64,000 bases of DNA, from NCBI RefSeq assembly GCF_030164425.1, contig NZ_JASNJD010000007.1, positions 215,484 through 279,483 on the forward strand, in the 5' to 3' direction. Of the stretch, positions 25,588 to 34,924 are shown in pieces. Position 1 is the stretch's first letter. The number at the start of each line of letters is the position of its first letter. This DNA is from Pseudodonghicola flavimaris. Its GTDB lineage: Bacteria > Pseudomonadota > Alphaproteobacteria > Rhodobacterales > Rhodobacteraceae. The notes under the pieces were generated by a model. That model made no database searches and was not told where the DNA came from. It saw only the letters and a program-made list of their open reading frames with translations. The position numbers were made by a program, and so were the translations under genes.

Positions 25588-27813
25588 ATGATCCATTTCG
25601 GCCAGAAACCGATTCACGCCGTCATTTTCGACATGGACGGGACGATGTTCGACACCGAACGTCTCCGGTTCGAAACCATCCGCCAGGCCTCTCGCGAGCT
25701 GACCGGAACCGCCATCGCTGAAAACACGCTGATCGGCTCGCTCGGGCTCAGCGCCAAACGGGCCGAAGCGCTGGCCAAGGCGCATAACGGTGCCGATTAC
25801 CCCTATCACGAGATCCGCGCCCGCGCCGACGCGCTGGAACTGGCACATGTGCGCCGCCACGGCGTACCGGTGAAACCCGGGCTTTACGAGGTGCTGGAAC
25901 GGCTGCGCCGCAGCGGCCTGTCGCTGGCGGTCGCCACCTCCTCGCGCCGCGCCATTGCCGAGGAATATCTGATCAACGCCAACGTGATGAAATACTTCGA
26001 TATCACCGTCTGCGGCGATGAGGTCGAAAGCGGCAAACCCGATCCTGAAATCTTCCTGCGCGCGGCGGCGGAGCTGGGCTGCGCCCCGGAGGTCTGCCTG
26101 ATCATGGAGGATTCCGAGAACGGGCTGCGCGCGGCCGACAGCTCCGGCGGGCTGCCGGTCTACCTGCGCGACATCAAGGACCCGCCCGAAGCGATCCGCG
26201 CCCGCGCCTTCCGTGGCTATCAGACCGCGATGGAGGGGTTTCTGGAGGACCTGCGCGAGGTCACCCCGGCATTATCGGTGCCGGCGCTGACCGATCCCTT
26301 TCCCGACACGCTGAACGATCACAAGGTCGGTATCCACGGCTTCGGCGCCATGGGTGGCGGCTATCTGGCGCAGATCTTCTCCCATTGGGACGGCTACACC
26401 CGTCCGTCGGAGATCATCGGCGTCACCGGCGATGCGATCCTGCGCGATCTGGTCAATGCCTTCGGCCGCTACACCGTGCGCTATGGCGGCCGGGCCTTCG
26501 ACCAGACCATCGAGAACGTGCATCTGATCGACAGCGCCGACGAGGCTGCGGTCTGCGACATGTACCGCGCGGCGGCGATCATCGGCCTCAGCATGCCCGA
26601 AGGCGCGATCCGGCACCAGGCGCCTCTGATCGCCAAGGGGCTGCTGGCCCGGCATCGGGCCGGCGGTGGCGCGCTGGTGATCCTGACCATCGTCAACAAG
26701 GTCTCCGGCGCGCGGTTCATCCGCGATGCGATCGAGACCGCGCTGCGCCGTCTGGCCCCCGATCTCTGCGACGAGATCATGGCCAAGACGCCGGTGCCGG
26801 AAACCGTGGTCAGCCGCATCGTGTCGCGGATGTCGCGGCAGGCGCTGATGCGGCAGGCTAGGATCAAGCTGAAGATCTTCGACGAGCTGTCCCGCCCCCC
26901 TGCCGCGCCGATGGCATCCTCCTCCGACATGCCGGCGGCGCTGGCCCAGGCGACCCGGCGGCTGCACCGCGCGGCGGAGACCGCCCGGGCAGTCGATCAG
27001 CTGTCACTGGTGCTTTACCACAGCGAACCCGACATGCCGCTCTATGCCGAGGCCGGGCCGCAGATGCTGACCCGGCTGCGCCAGGTCCATACCGTCGACG
27101 ACATCCATATGGTGCAGATGATCAAGAACCGGCTGTGGAACGGCACCCATGCGATTATCGCTTGGTACGCCCGGCTGCTGGGCCACGACACCATCGGCCA
27201 GGGCATGAGCGACCCGCGGGTCGAGGCGCTGGTCGACCGGCTGCTGGGGACCGAGATTCAGCCGGCGCTGCTGGCCGAATTCCCCGCCGCCAAGGATCTG
27301 CTGCCGCGTTTCGTCGACACCTTCGTCAGCCGCTGCCGCAGTTCGTTCAAGGACGGCACGACCCGGGTCGGCCGCGACCCGCTGCGCAAGCTGCAGCGCC
27401 GCGAACGGGTGTTCGGCAATATCGACATGGCGCGCCGGCACGGCCAGCCGACCGAGGCGCTGGAATTCGGCGCCGCGCTCGGGCTGCTCTATGCGCTGCG
27501 GATGGATCCGCCGGACAAGGAGTGCCGCACCATTCAGGAGGTGTTCGCGCGCAACCGGCGGATCGAGGATGTGCTGACCTATGACGGCCCCTATCACGGT
27601 GCGCCCTATCCTGGGCTGAAGGCCGGGGCCGATGCCGCCCTGATCGCCCGTATCGCCCGGCATTTCAGTGCCCTGCAATCAGGTGACACCCAACACTGGA
27701 ACTGGCCGCTGCACTGGGACGCGGCAGAGACGGACACCGCCGCCGGAGAGACCGCTGCCGTCGCCGCGCGCCCCGGGACGACAGCCGCAGCGCTGGAAGC
27801 CTCCGCCGCCTGA
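25588..27813 (+). CDS. mtlD: Bifunctional HAD phosphatase / mannitol-1-phosphate 5-dehydrogenase-like protein
   Basis: A 741-residue two-domain enzyme. Residues 1-230 are a HAD-family beta-phosphoglucomutase-like phosphatase: nucleophile Asp15 and Asp17 in FDMDGTMFDTE, motif II Thr-Ser-Ser (117-119), motif III Lys150 in GKPDP, and the acidic pair Glu174-Asp175. From about 246 there is a polyol dehydrogenase: cofactor loop GIHGFGAMGGGYL (248-260) and the catalytic Lys-x4-Asn-x2-His set, Lys513, Asn518 and His521 in IKNRLWNGTH. The same fusion is known in Acinetobacter MtlD, which reduces fructose 6-phosphate to mannitol 1-phosphate and dephosphorylates it to mannitol as a compatible solute. 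No PTS gene is nearby, which fits synthesis rather than uptake. Confidence 0.82.
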   Translation: MIHFGQKPIHAVIFDMDGTMFDTERLRFETIRQASRELTGTAIAENTLIGSLGLSAKRAEALAKAHNGADYPYHEIRARADALELAHVRRHGVPVKPGLYEVLERLRRSGLSLAVATSSRRAIAEEYLINANVMKYFDITVCGDEVESGKPDPEIFLRAAAELGCAPEVCLIMEDSENGLRAADSSGGLPVYLRDIKDPPEAIRARAFRGYQTAMEGFLEDLREVTPALSVPALTDPFPDTLNDHKVGIHGFGAMGGGYLAQIFSHWDGYTRPSEIIGVTGDAILRDLVNAFGRYTVRYGGRAFDQTIENVHLIDSADEAAVCDMYRAAAIIGLSMPEGAIRHQAPLIAKGLLARHRAGGGALVILTIVNKVSGARFIRDAIETALRRLAPDLCDEIMAKTPVPETVVSRIVSRMSRQALMRQARIKLKIFDELSRPPAAPMASSSDMPAALAQATRRLHRAAETARAVDQLSLVLYHSEPDMPLYAEAGPQMLTRLRQVHTVDDIHMVQMIKNRLWNGTHAIIAWYARLLGHDTIGQGMSDPRVEALVDRLLGTEIQPALLAEFPAAKDLLPRFVDTFVSRCRSSFKDGTTRVGRDPLRKLQRRERVFGNIDMARRHGQPTEALEFGAALGLLYALRMDPPDKECRTIQEVFARNRRIEDVLTYDGPYHGAPYPGLKAGADAALIARIARHFSALQSGDTQHWNWPLHWDAAETDTAAGETAAVAARPGTTAAALEASAA

Positions 27814-27845
27814 ACCACCCCGATCTGGCCCGATCTGGCCCATAA

Positions 27846-27901
27846 CCCGATCCCGGGGACGCTCCGGCCGCTCAATCGGCCGGAGCGTCCCCGGGATCGG
27901 G
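27846..27901. terminator. Perfect 25-bp inverted repeat between convergent genes
   Basis: The left arm is 27846-27870 and the right arm 27877-27901, fully complementary over 25 bases, with a six-base loop (CTCAAT). It lies between the convergent mtlD-like and dioxygenase genes, three bases from the latter's stop, and probably ends both transcripts. There is no clear T-run, so it may act as a stability hairpin or a non-canonical bidirectional terminator. A short direct repeat of CCGATCTGG just before it (about 27820-27840) adds to the structure. Confidence 0.65.
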
Positions 27902-27903
27902 GT

Positions 27904-28887
27904 TCAATAGGCGCCTTCCGGGATCTGGAAGCCATTGCGGCCGGGGAATTCGGGCGCCAGTTTCCGGGCGTTGGGCATCTTGACCCAGAGCCTCAGCAGC
28001 CGGCGCATCCGCTCCGGCTCCTCGAAATCCTCGAAGGCATTGCGCGAATGCAGCACCGCATAATTATTGGCGAATTGCAGATCGCCCGGCTCCAGCATCA
28101 TGTCCAGCCGCATCCGGTCCATGGCGATGATCTCGTCGAACAGATCCAGCGCCTCGTTCTCCACCTGCGACAGCGGCGCATTCATGATCTCATGCCCCAG
28201 TTCCAGATACTGCCGCAGATACCGGCAGCTGAGCTTGCCATCGTGAAAGCTGAAGATCGGCGACAGGCTCGGCATGTCTTCGCACAGATGCGAGAAATAC
28301 CACGGCCGGTAATAGAGGCCGAGAAATTCCCGGTGGTTTTCCAGGATCTCGTTATAGATGCCGGCGACCGAGATCAGGCTGCTGAGCCCGCCTTGTTTCG
28401 CCTTGCGGATCGACAGCAGCCCGACCACGTCTGACGGGTCCGAGTGATAGGGCAGATAGAGGTTGGTCTCGTAGACCCGGGTTTCCTTCTTGCTGGCATC
28501 GCCCACCGCCATGACCTCGCCGATCAGGTCGCCGCGCGGGTTCTGGCCGACCGGCTGCCCCATGTGCAGCCCAATGGCCCAGTAGATCGTGTTGATCTGA
28601 ATGTCGCTGTAACGCTCCACCGGCAGGCCGCGCAGGACACAGAAGCCGCGGCCGTTTTCCAGCTCGTCCGAACAGCGGGCCAGCTCTGCCTCAAGCGGCC
28701 CCAGAGGGAAATCCGCCTTGGTGAAATGCGGAAAGCTCAGCCCGCGCGCCTCCAGCCCGGCCAGTGCCGTGTCGATCGCCGCCACCGCCTCCGGGCTCAG
28801 CGGATGAATCCAGCTGTTGTCGGCGTCGAAATCCTCCGCCACCCAGGCCGCGGGAGAGGTGATTTTCTCGGTCAGAATGATGCTCAT
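27904..28887 (-). CDS. TauD/TfdA family Fe(II)/2-oxoglutarate dioxygenase
   Basis: A 327-residue non-haem iron dioxygenase. The iron-binding triad is visible: His148 and Asp150 in YHSDPSD, and His280 in AVLHSRNAF. Arg296 in the ERMRRLLRLW stretch is placed to bind the 2-oxoglutarate carboxylate. The N-terminal half carries GFCVLRGLPV, a family landmark. These enzymes hydroxylate substrates using 2-oxoglutarate and oxygen, often splitting sulfonates or ether/aryloxy acids. The exact substrate is unknown. The start at 28887 follows AAAGGA and excludes an Arg-rich upstream frame. It is divergent from a TetR gene with a palindrome between them. Confidence 0.92.
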   Translation of the reverse strand: MSIILTEKITSPAAWVAEDFDADNSWIHPLSPEAVAAIDTALAGLEARGLSFPHFTKADFPLGPLEAELARCSDELENGRGFCVLRGLPVERYSDIQINTIYWAIGLHMGQPVGQNPRGDLIGEVMAVGDASKKETRVYETNLYLPYHSDPSDVVGLLSIRKAKQGGLSSLISVAGIYNEILENHREFLGLYYRPWYFSHLCEDMPSLSPIFSFHDGKLSCRYLRQYLELGHEIMNAPLSQVENEALDLFDEIIAMDRMRLDMMLEPGDLQFANNYAVLHSRNAFEDFEEPERMRRLLRLWVKMPNARKLAPEFPGRNGFQIPEGAY

Positions 28888-28955
28888 CAGGGGTCCTTTC
28901 TCGGGCTTCGGGTGCGGTGGCGGAGCGTCGCTGGCTCGGGCACATGCGAATCTCC

Positions 28956-28969
28956 ATACCATCTGGTAT
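28956..28969. promoter_or_regulatory. Candidate TetR operator, ATACCA-N2-TGGTAT
   Basis: A perfect dyad with six-base arms and a two-base centre (TC). It stands 68 bases upstream of the dioxygenase start and 171 bases upstream of the divergent TetR start. TetR-family operators frequently carry TACCA...TGGTA half-sites. No other dyad in this gap is as good. Confidence 0.6.
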
Positions 28970-29140
28970 AGACTTTGCGAAGACCCGCCGCGCCGGTCAA
29001 TCCCCTTGTCCCGGAGCCGCACTCCGGGGCGCCTTCGGGACCCGCAGGCTGGCGCGGCGCGGATGCAGCGGCTACAAAGCGCCGGGGACAGCGGCAGGAC
29101 CGCCGGCCCCGGACCCAGGACCGCAAGGCGAGCGCAGCAG

Positions 29141-29743
29141 ATGACCGACCCCGCAGACCGCGACCCGCCCGCCGCCGGCACCGGCCGGATCAAGGCAGAC
29201 CGGCTGTCGCCGCAGGACTGGTTCGACGCCGGCATTGCGCTGGTGGCCCGCGACGGTCCCGCCGGGCTCCGGATCGACAAGCTCTGCTCCGCAATGAAGG
29301 TCACCAAGGGCAGCTTCTACTGGCATTTCCAGGACCGGCAGGACTTCCTGCTGCAACTCTTCGACCATTGGCGCCGGCGGGAGACCACCGGGCTGATCGA
29401 ACGGGTCGAGGCGCTCTATTCCGACCCGGTGGCGCGGATCTGGCATGTGGTCGAATTCGTCACCCTCGGCAGCTATGATGTCGGCGCCGAGGTGGCGATG
29501 CGGCAATGGGGGCACGGCGATGCCCATGTGCGCCACGGGCTGGAACAGGTGGATGCCGAACGGCTGGGCTTTTTCAGCCGGCAGTTCGAGGCCTGCGGCT
29601 TCGCCCCGGACGCCGCCCGGACCCGCGCGATCTCGGTCTATGCCTTCACCCTCAGCTGCGGCTACATGCTGACCGGGGAAAGCCCGGAGGCGCTGGAAAC
29701 CCGGCTGCGTCAGGGGCTCGATCTGCTGCTGGCCCCCGCCTGA
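29141..29743 (+). CDS. TetR family transcriptional regulator
   Basis: A 200-residue TetR-type repressor. The helix-turn-helix covers about residues 22-68, with FDAGIALVARDGPAGLRI, then MKVTKGSFYWHFQDRQDFL, the diagnostic recognition stretch. The rest is a helical ligand-binding domain. The ATG at 29141 is the first codon before the conserved region; the longer frame upstream runs into the divergent gene. By position it controls the TauD/TfdA dioxygenase through the dyad at 28956-28969. The inducer is probably the dioxygenase substrate, which is inference. Confidence 0.92.
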   Translation: MTDPADRDPPAAGTGRIKADRLSPQDWFDAGIALVARDGPAGLRIDKLCSAMKVTKGSFYWHFQDRQDFLLQLFDHWRRRETTGLIERVEALYSDPVARIWHVVEFVTLGSYDVGAEVAMRQWGHGDAHVRHGLEQVDAERLGFFSRQFEACGFAPDAARTRAISVYAFTLSCGYMLTGESPEALETRLRQGLDLLLAPA

Positions 29744-29829
29744 CCGCGCCTCCCACACCGGTACCGTTTCCGCGAACCACCTGTGCCCGCTTGACAATTC
29801 CCCGGTCCTGGGATCAGGTGCAGATCTGC

Positions 29830-30035
29830 TGGTTCCTGTCCCTGACAGGCGAAGAGGGAATGCGACAGGTCCGCCGCCCGCACGGGTCCGGACCGAAGCG
29901 CAGCCGCCCCCGCGACCGTGACCGGAGAGGTCGTCCAACCACTGGCCGAGAGGCTGGGAAGGTGGGCAGACCGCTGGAGTGCCAGCCCTGGCTGTGCTCC
30001 TGAATCCGCAAGCCGGGAGACCTGCCAGCATCGTG
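29830..30035 (+). ncRNA. Cobalamin riboswitch upstream of the cob operon
   Basis: The leader carries the conserved cobalamin-aptamer elements in order: GAAGAGGGAATGCG (from 29851), GCCGCCCCCGCGACCGTGA, CCACTGG (about 29939-29945), and the B12 box AGCCGGGAGACCTGCC (30011-30026). The aptamer normally lowers expression when adenosylcobalamin binds. About 100 bases separate it from the DUF1636 start, enough for an expression platform that hides the ribosome site (GAGAGGGG at about 30127). It should govern the whole DUF1636-cobW-cobN run. Confidence 0.93.
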
Positions 30036-30137
30036 ATGTAACGGGCGAACGGGGTGTTTCGCGACCGGCTATGGGCTGTTCCATTGTCGGGCGCCCCTGC
30101 TGGCCTTTCCCCTTTTGCCGCTTTTCGAGAGGGGACC

Positions 30138-30500
30138 ATGGCCAGGGTCACGATCACCGTCTGTACCACCTGTCGCCGCGGCCAGCCGGACGCTGCGGAC
30201 AGCCCGCGCCCGGGCACCCGCATGCTGCAGGCCCTGCAGGCCGCCGATTTGCCTGACGGGGTGGATCTGCGCCCTGTCGCCTGCCTGTCGGCCTGTTCGC
30301 GCGGCTGTGCCCTCGCGCTCAGCGGCGGCGCCGAACGCTGGACCTATATCTATGGCGATCTCGACCCCGACGCGGATGTCGCCGACATCCTGCAAGGCGT
30401 CACCGCCTATTCCGCCACCGACGACGGGCTGGTGCCCTGGCGCGACCGTCCGGTGATCTTCCGCAAACAATCCATCGCCCGCCTACCGCCGCAGGAGTAA
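30138..30500 (+). CDS. DUF1636 family metal-binding protein
   Basis: A 120-residue protein with five cysteines in a ferredoxin-like thioredoxin-fold pattern: Cys9 and Cys12 (CTTC), and Cys49, Cys53 and Cys57 (CLSACSRGC). DUF1636 proteins usually lie next to cobW/cobN in alphaproteobacteria. A [2Fe-2S] cluster or cobalt-handling role is plausible but unproven. It is the first gene after the riboswitch. The start at 30138 follows GAGAGGGG; cobW begins six bases after its stop. Confidence 0.85.
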   Translation: MARVTITVCTTCRRGQPDAADSPRPGTRMLQALQAADLPDGVDLRPVACLSACSRGCALALSGGAERWTYIYGDLDPDADVADILQGVTAYSATDDGLVPWRDRPVIFRKQSIARLPPQE

Positions 30501-30506
30501 CCGCGC

Positions 30507-31541
<1,035 letters not shown>

Positions 31542-31678
31542 GGCAGGATGATCGGGCACCGCCTGTTTCAACAGACCACCGCAGCATCGCACCCGACACC
31601 GAAGGGGGGCGGGGTCGGGCGCGGTCCGGATCGCAAGCGACCCGGTGTTCCCGGCATGACTGCACGTGGTGCCCTCTG

Positions 31679-34600
31679 ATGCACGTCGTCTTCCGCGAAA
31701 GTCACGGGCTGGAGGAAACCGACACCCCGCAGGATCTGCGCCAGAGCCCGGCCGATCTGCTGGTGCTGTCCTTCTCCGACAGCGATCTCGGCGCCTTCGC
31801 GGCGGGCTGGAAACGGGCGGCGGGCGGGCTGCCCTCGCTGCGACTGGCCAATCTGGCGGCGCTGCGTCATCCGCTGTCGGTCGACACCTATGCCGAGCAG
31901 ACGCTGCGGGGCGCCAAGGGCGTGCTGGTGCGGTTGATCGGCGGCGAAAGCTATTGGCCCTATGGGCTGGCAGTGCTGCAGGACATGGCACGCCGTCAGG
32001 GCATCGCGCTGGCGATCCTTGCCGCCGATGGCCGCCCCGATCCGCGCCTTGACGCGCTCTCCACCCTACCGACCAGCACGCTGCGCCGCCTGCAGACGCT
32101 CTGCGACGCCGGCGGTGCAGTGGCGGCCCAGGCGGCGCTGGCGCAGCTTGCCCTTTCCGCCGGCCTCTATGCCGGTCCCGTCGCCGGCGCCAAAACGGTG
32201 CCCGAAGCGGGCTTCTATCGCCCCGGCCTTGGCGTGGTCGCGGCGCCCGAGCGGGACGAGCGGCCGCTCGCCCTTGTCACCTTCTACCGGTCCTACCTCA
32301 CCTCCGCCGATACCGATCCGATCGACGCGCTGATCGCGGCGCTGGAGGCGCGCGGGTTCACCGCCATCGGCGCCTTTGCCCCCAGCCTGAAGGAGCCCGG
32401 CGCCGCCACCTGGCTGCGCACCGAGATCACCCGCCTCAAACCCGCCGCTATCGTCAACGCCACCGCTTTTTCTGCCAAGGGCGGCGATGGCGCGCCCTCA
32501 CCGCTCGACGCCGGCGCCTGCCCGGTGCTCCAGGTCGCCCTTTCCACCGCCGAGCGCCGGCACTGGGCAGAGGCCGACCGCGGCCTGTCCCCCGCCGATC
32601 TGGCGATGCATGTGGTGCTGCCGGAGGTCGATGGGCGCATCTTCGCCGGAGTGGTCAGCTTCAAATCCGCCGGCGCCCGCGATCCCGATCTGCAATTCGC
32701 CCGGCTCACCCACCGGCCCGAACCCGACCGCATCGCCGCCGTCGCCGACCGCGTGGCGGGCTGGCACCGGCTGGCAACGCTGCAGCCAGCCGACAAGCGG
32801 CTGGCGCTGGTCCTGTCGACCTACCCCGGCAAAGCGCATCAGCTGGCCCATGCGGTGGGGCTGGACGCGCTGGCGTCCTGCCACGCCATCCTCTCCGAGC
32901 TGCGGGAGACCGGTCACGACACCGCGCCCCCGCCCGACCTCGGCCACAGCCTGATGATCGAGAGGCTGAGCTGGCCGGTCGAGGCCTACCTCAAGGCGCT
33001 CACCGCCCTGCCGCAGGCGTTGCAAGACGATCTGACCGCCGCCTGGGGCGCCGCAGAGGACGATCCGGCAGTGCGTGATTGCGTCTTCGATTTCGCCGCG
33101 ATCCGAAGCGGCACATCGGTGATCGCGCTGCAACCGGAGCGGGGCGCGGTTCAGGTCCGCGCCGACGATTATCACGACCTGTCGCGCATCCCGCGCCATT
33201 CTTACGTGGCCTTCTACCTCTGGCTCAGGACGCGGGCCGATGCTCTGATCCATATCGGTGCCCATGGCACGCTGGAGTGGCTGCCGGGCAAATCCGTCGC
33301 CCTGTCGCCCGCCTGCTGGCCCGAGGCGCTGATCGGCGATCTGCCGGTGATCTATCCCTTCATCGTCAACGATCCCGGCGAGGCGGCGCAGGCCAAGCGC
33401 CGCGTCGGCGCCGTCACCCTCGGCCACCTGCCGCCGCCGCTGGCGCAGACAAAGCTGCCCGCAGGACTGGGCCGGCTGGAGCATCTGCTCGACGAATATT
33501 CCACCGCCGACGGGCTGGATCCTGCCCGCCGCGACCGGCTGATCGCCGATATCCGGGCGGAGGCGCAGGGCACCGGGGTGGAGGACGATCTGGGCCTTGG
33601 CCCAGACACCTCCGCCGCCGAGGCGATCACTCGCATCGACCGGTTCGTCTGCGACATCAAGGAAAGCCAGTTCGGCGAGGGGCTGCATGTCTTCGGCACA
33701 GGTGAGTGCGGCGCCGAGGAGCGCGCCGGGTTGCTAGCGGCGCTGGCGGGCCGTTTCGTGGCGCCGGGTCCCTCCGGCTCCCCCTTCCGGGGGCGGGCCG
33801 ATGTGCTGCCCACCGGGCGAAACCTTTTCACCACCGATCCCCGCGCGGTGCCGTCGCGCGCCGCCCATGCCCAGGGGGTGAGGTTGGCCGAGGAGTTGCT
33901 GCGCCGCCACCTTCAGGATCATGGCGATTGGCCGCGCGGGCTGATCGTCGATCTCTGGGGCTCGGCCAGCATGCGCACGGCGGGCGAGGAATTCGCCATG
34001 GCGCTGCACTTGGCGGGGCTGGCGCCGACTTGGGACGAGGGGTCCGAACGCGTCAGCGGGGTCGAAATCATCCCCCTGACCCTGCTGAACCGCCCCCGGA
34101 TCGACGTGACGCTCCGGGTCTCGGGCTTGTTCCGCGATGTCTTCCCCGGACTGGCGCAGATGTTCGAGACCGGGGCACAGGCACTGGCCGCGCGGGAGGA
34201 GACGGCGGAGGACAATCCCTATCTCACCCGCATCCCGCGTGTCTTCGGGCCAAGGCCCGGGGCCTATGGGCTGAACATGGGGGCGGCGTTGGAGGATTAT
34301 GGCGACGAGGGCCGCGCCCTGGCAGCAGAGGCATGGATCAGCGCCTCCTCTCACAGCATCGATGTAAAAGGGAACATCTCCCCGGACCGCCCGGCGCTGG
34401 AGGCCCGGGTGCGGCAGGCCGCTGCCTTCGTCCACCTTCAGGATCTGACAGAGACCGATCTGCTGATGGCCGCCGATTACGCCGCACATGAGGCAGGGTT
34501 CGCCGCCGCCAGCGCCGCGCTCGGAGCCCCGGCCCCGGCGCTCTATCATCTCGACGCGACCCGCCCCGAGGCCCCCCGCGCCCGCGCCTTGGGCGAGGAG

Positions 34601-34924
34601 ATCGCCCGCGTCACCCGGGCGCGCGCCGCCAATCCCGACTGGGCCACGGTCATGATGCACCACGGCTTTCGCGGCGCGTCGGAAATCGCTGCGACGCTCG
34701 ATCATCTGGCCGCCTTCGCGCATCTGGCCGGGGTGGTGCCGGCGCATCTGTTTGATCTCTATTTCGACGCCACGCTGGGGCGTGCCGATCTGGTGGACTT
34801 CATGGGGCGCGAGAATCCACAGGCATTGCAGGCGCTGCGCGACCGCTTCCGCGCGCTGCAGGCGGCAGGCCTCTGGATCACCCGGCGCAACTCCATCGCC
34901 GCGGCACTGGAGGGGGCGACATGA
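31679..34924 (+). CDS. cobN: Cobaltochelatase subunit CobN
   Basis: A 1081-residue large subunit of the aerobic ATP-dependent cobaltochelatase, which inserts Co(II) into hydrogenobyrinic acid a,c-diamide. It belongs to the magnesium-chelatase H family and shows the HIGAHGTLEWLPGKSVAL signature near residue 524 and a conserved C-terminal region (VMMHHGFRGASEIAATLDH, then AHLFDLYFDATLG). The length is a little short of typical CobN (about 1,100-1,270). CobS and CobT, its ATPase partners, are not in the window. The 137-base gap after cobW holds no gene. Its stop overlaps the cobG start (ATGA). Confidence 0.96.
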   Translation: MHVVFRESHGLEETDTPQDLRQSPADLLVLSFSDSDLGAFAAGWKRAAGGLPSLRLANLAALRHPLSVDTYAEQTLRGAKGVLVRLIGGESYWPYGLAVLQDMARRQGIALAILAADGRPDPRLDALSTLPTSTLRRLQTLCDAGGAVAAQAALAQLALSAGLYAGPVAGAKTVPEAGFYRPGLGVVAAPERDERPLALVTFYRSYLTSADTDPIDALIAALEARGFTAIGAFAPSLKEPGAATWLRTEITRLKPAAIVNATAFSAKGGDGAPSPLDAGACPVLQVALSTAERRHWAEADRGLSPADLAMHVVLPEVDGRIFAGVVSFKSAGARDPDLQFARLTHRPEPDRIAAVADRVAGWHRLATLQPADKRLALVLSTYPGKAHQLAHAVGLDALASCHAILSELRETGHDTAPPPDLGHSLMIERLSWPVEAYLKALTALPQALQDDLTAAWGAAEDDPAVRDCVFDFAAIRSGTSVIALQPERGAVQVRADDYHDLSRIPRHSYVAFYLWLRTRADALIHIGAHGTLEWLPGKSVALSPACWPEALIGDLPVIYPFIVNDPGEAAQAKRRVGAVTLGHLPPPLAQTKLPAGLGRLEHLLDEYSTADGLDPARRDRLIADIRAEAQGTGVEDDLGLGPDTSAAEAITRIDRFVCDIKESQFGEGLHVFGTGECGAEERAGLLAALAGRFVAPGPSGSPFRGRADVLPTGRNLFTTDPRAVPSRAAHAQGVRLAEELLRRHLQDHGDWPRGLIVDLWGSASMRTAGEEFAMALHLAGLAPTWDEGSERVSGVEIIPLTLLNRPRIDVTLRVSGLFRDVFPGLAQMFETGAQALAAREETAEDNPYLTRIPRVFGPRPGAYGLNMGAALEDYGDEGRALAAEAWISASSHSIDVKGNISPDRPALEARVRQAAAFVHLQDLTETDLLMAADYAAHEAGFAAASAALGAPAPALYHLDATRPEAPRARALGEEIARVTRARAANPDWATVMMHHGFRGASEIAATLDHLAAFAHLAGVVPAHLFDLYFDATLGRADLVDFMGRENPQALQALRDRFRALQAAGLWITRRNSIAAALEGAT

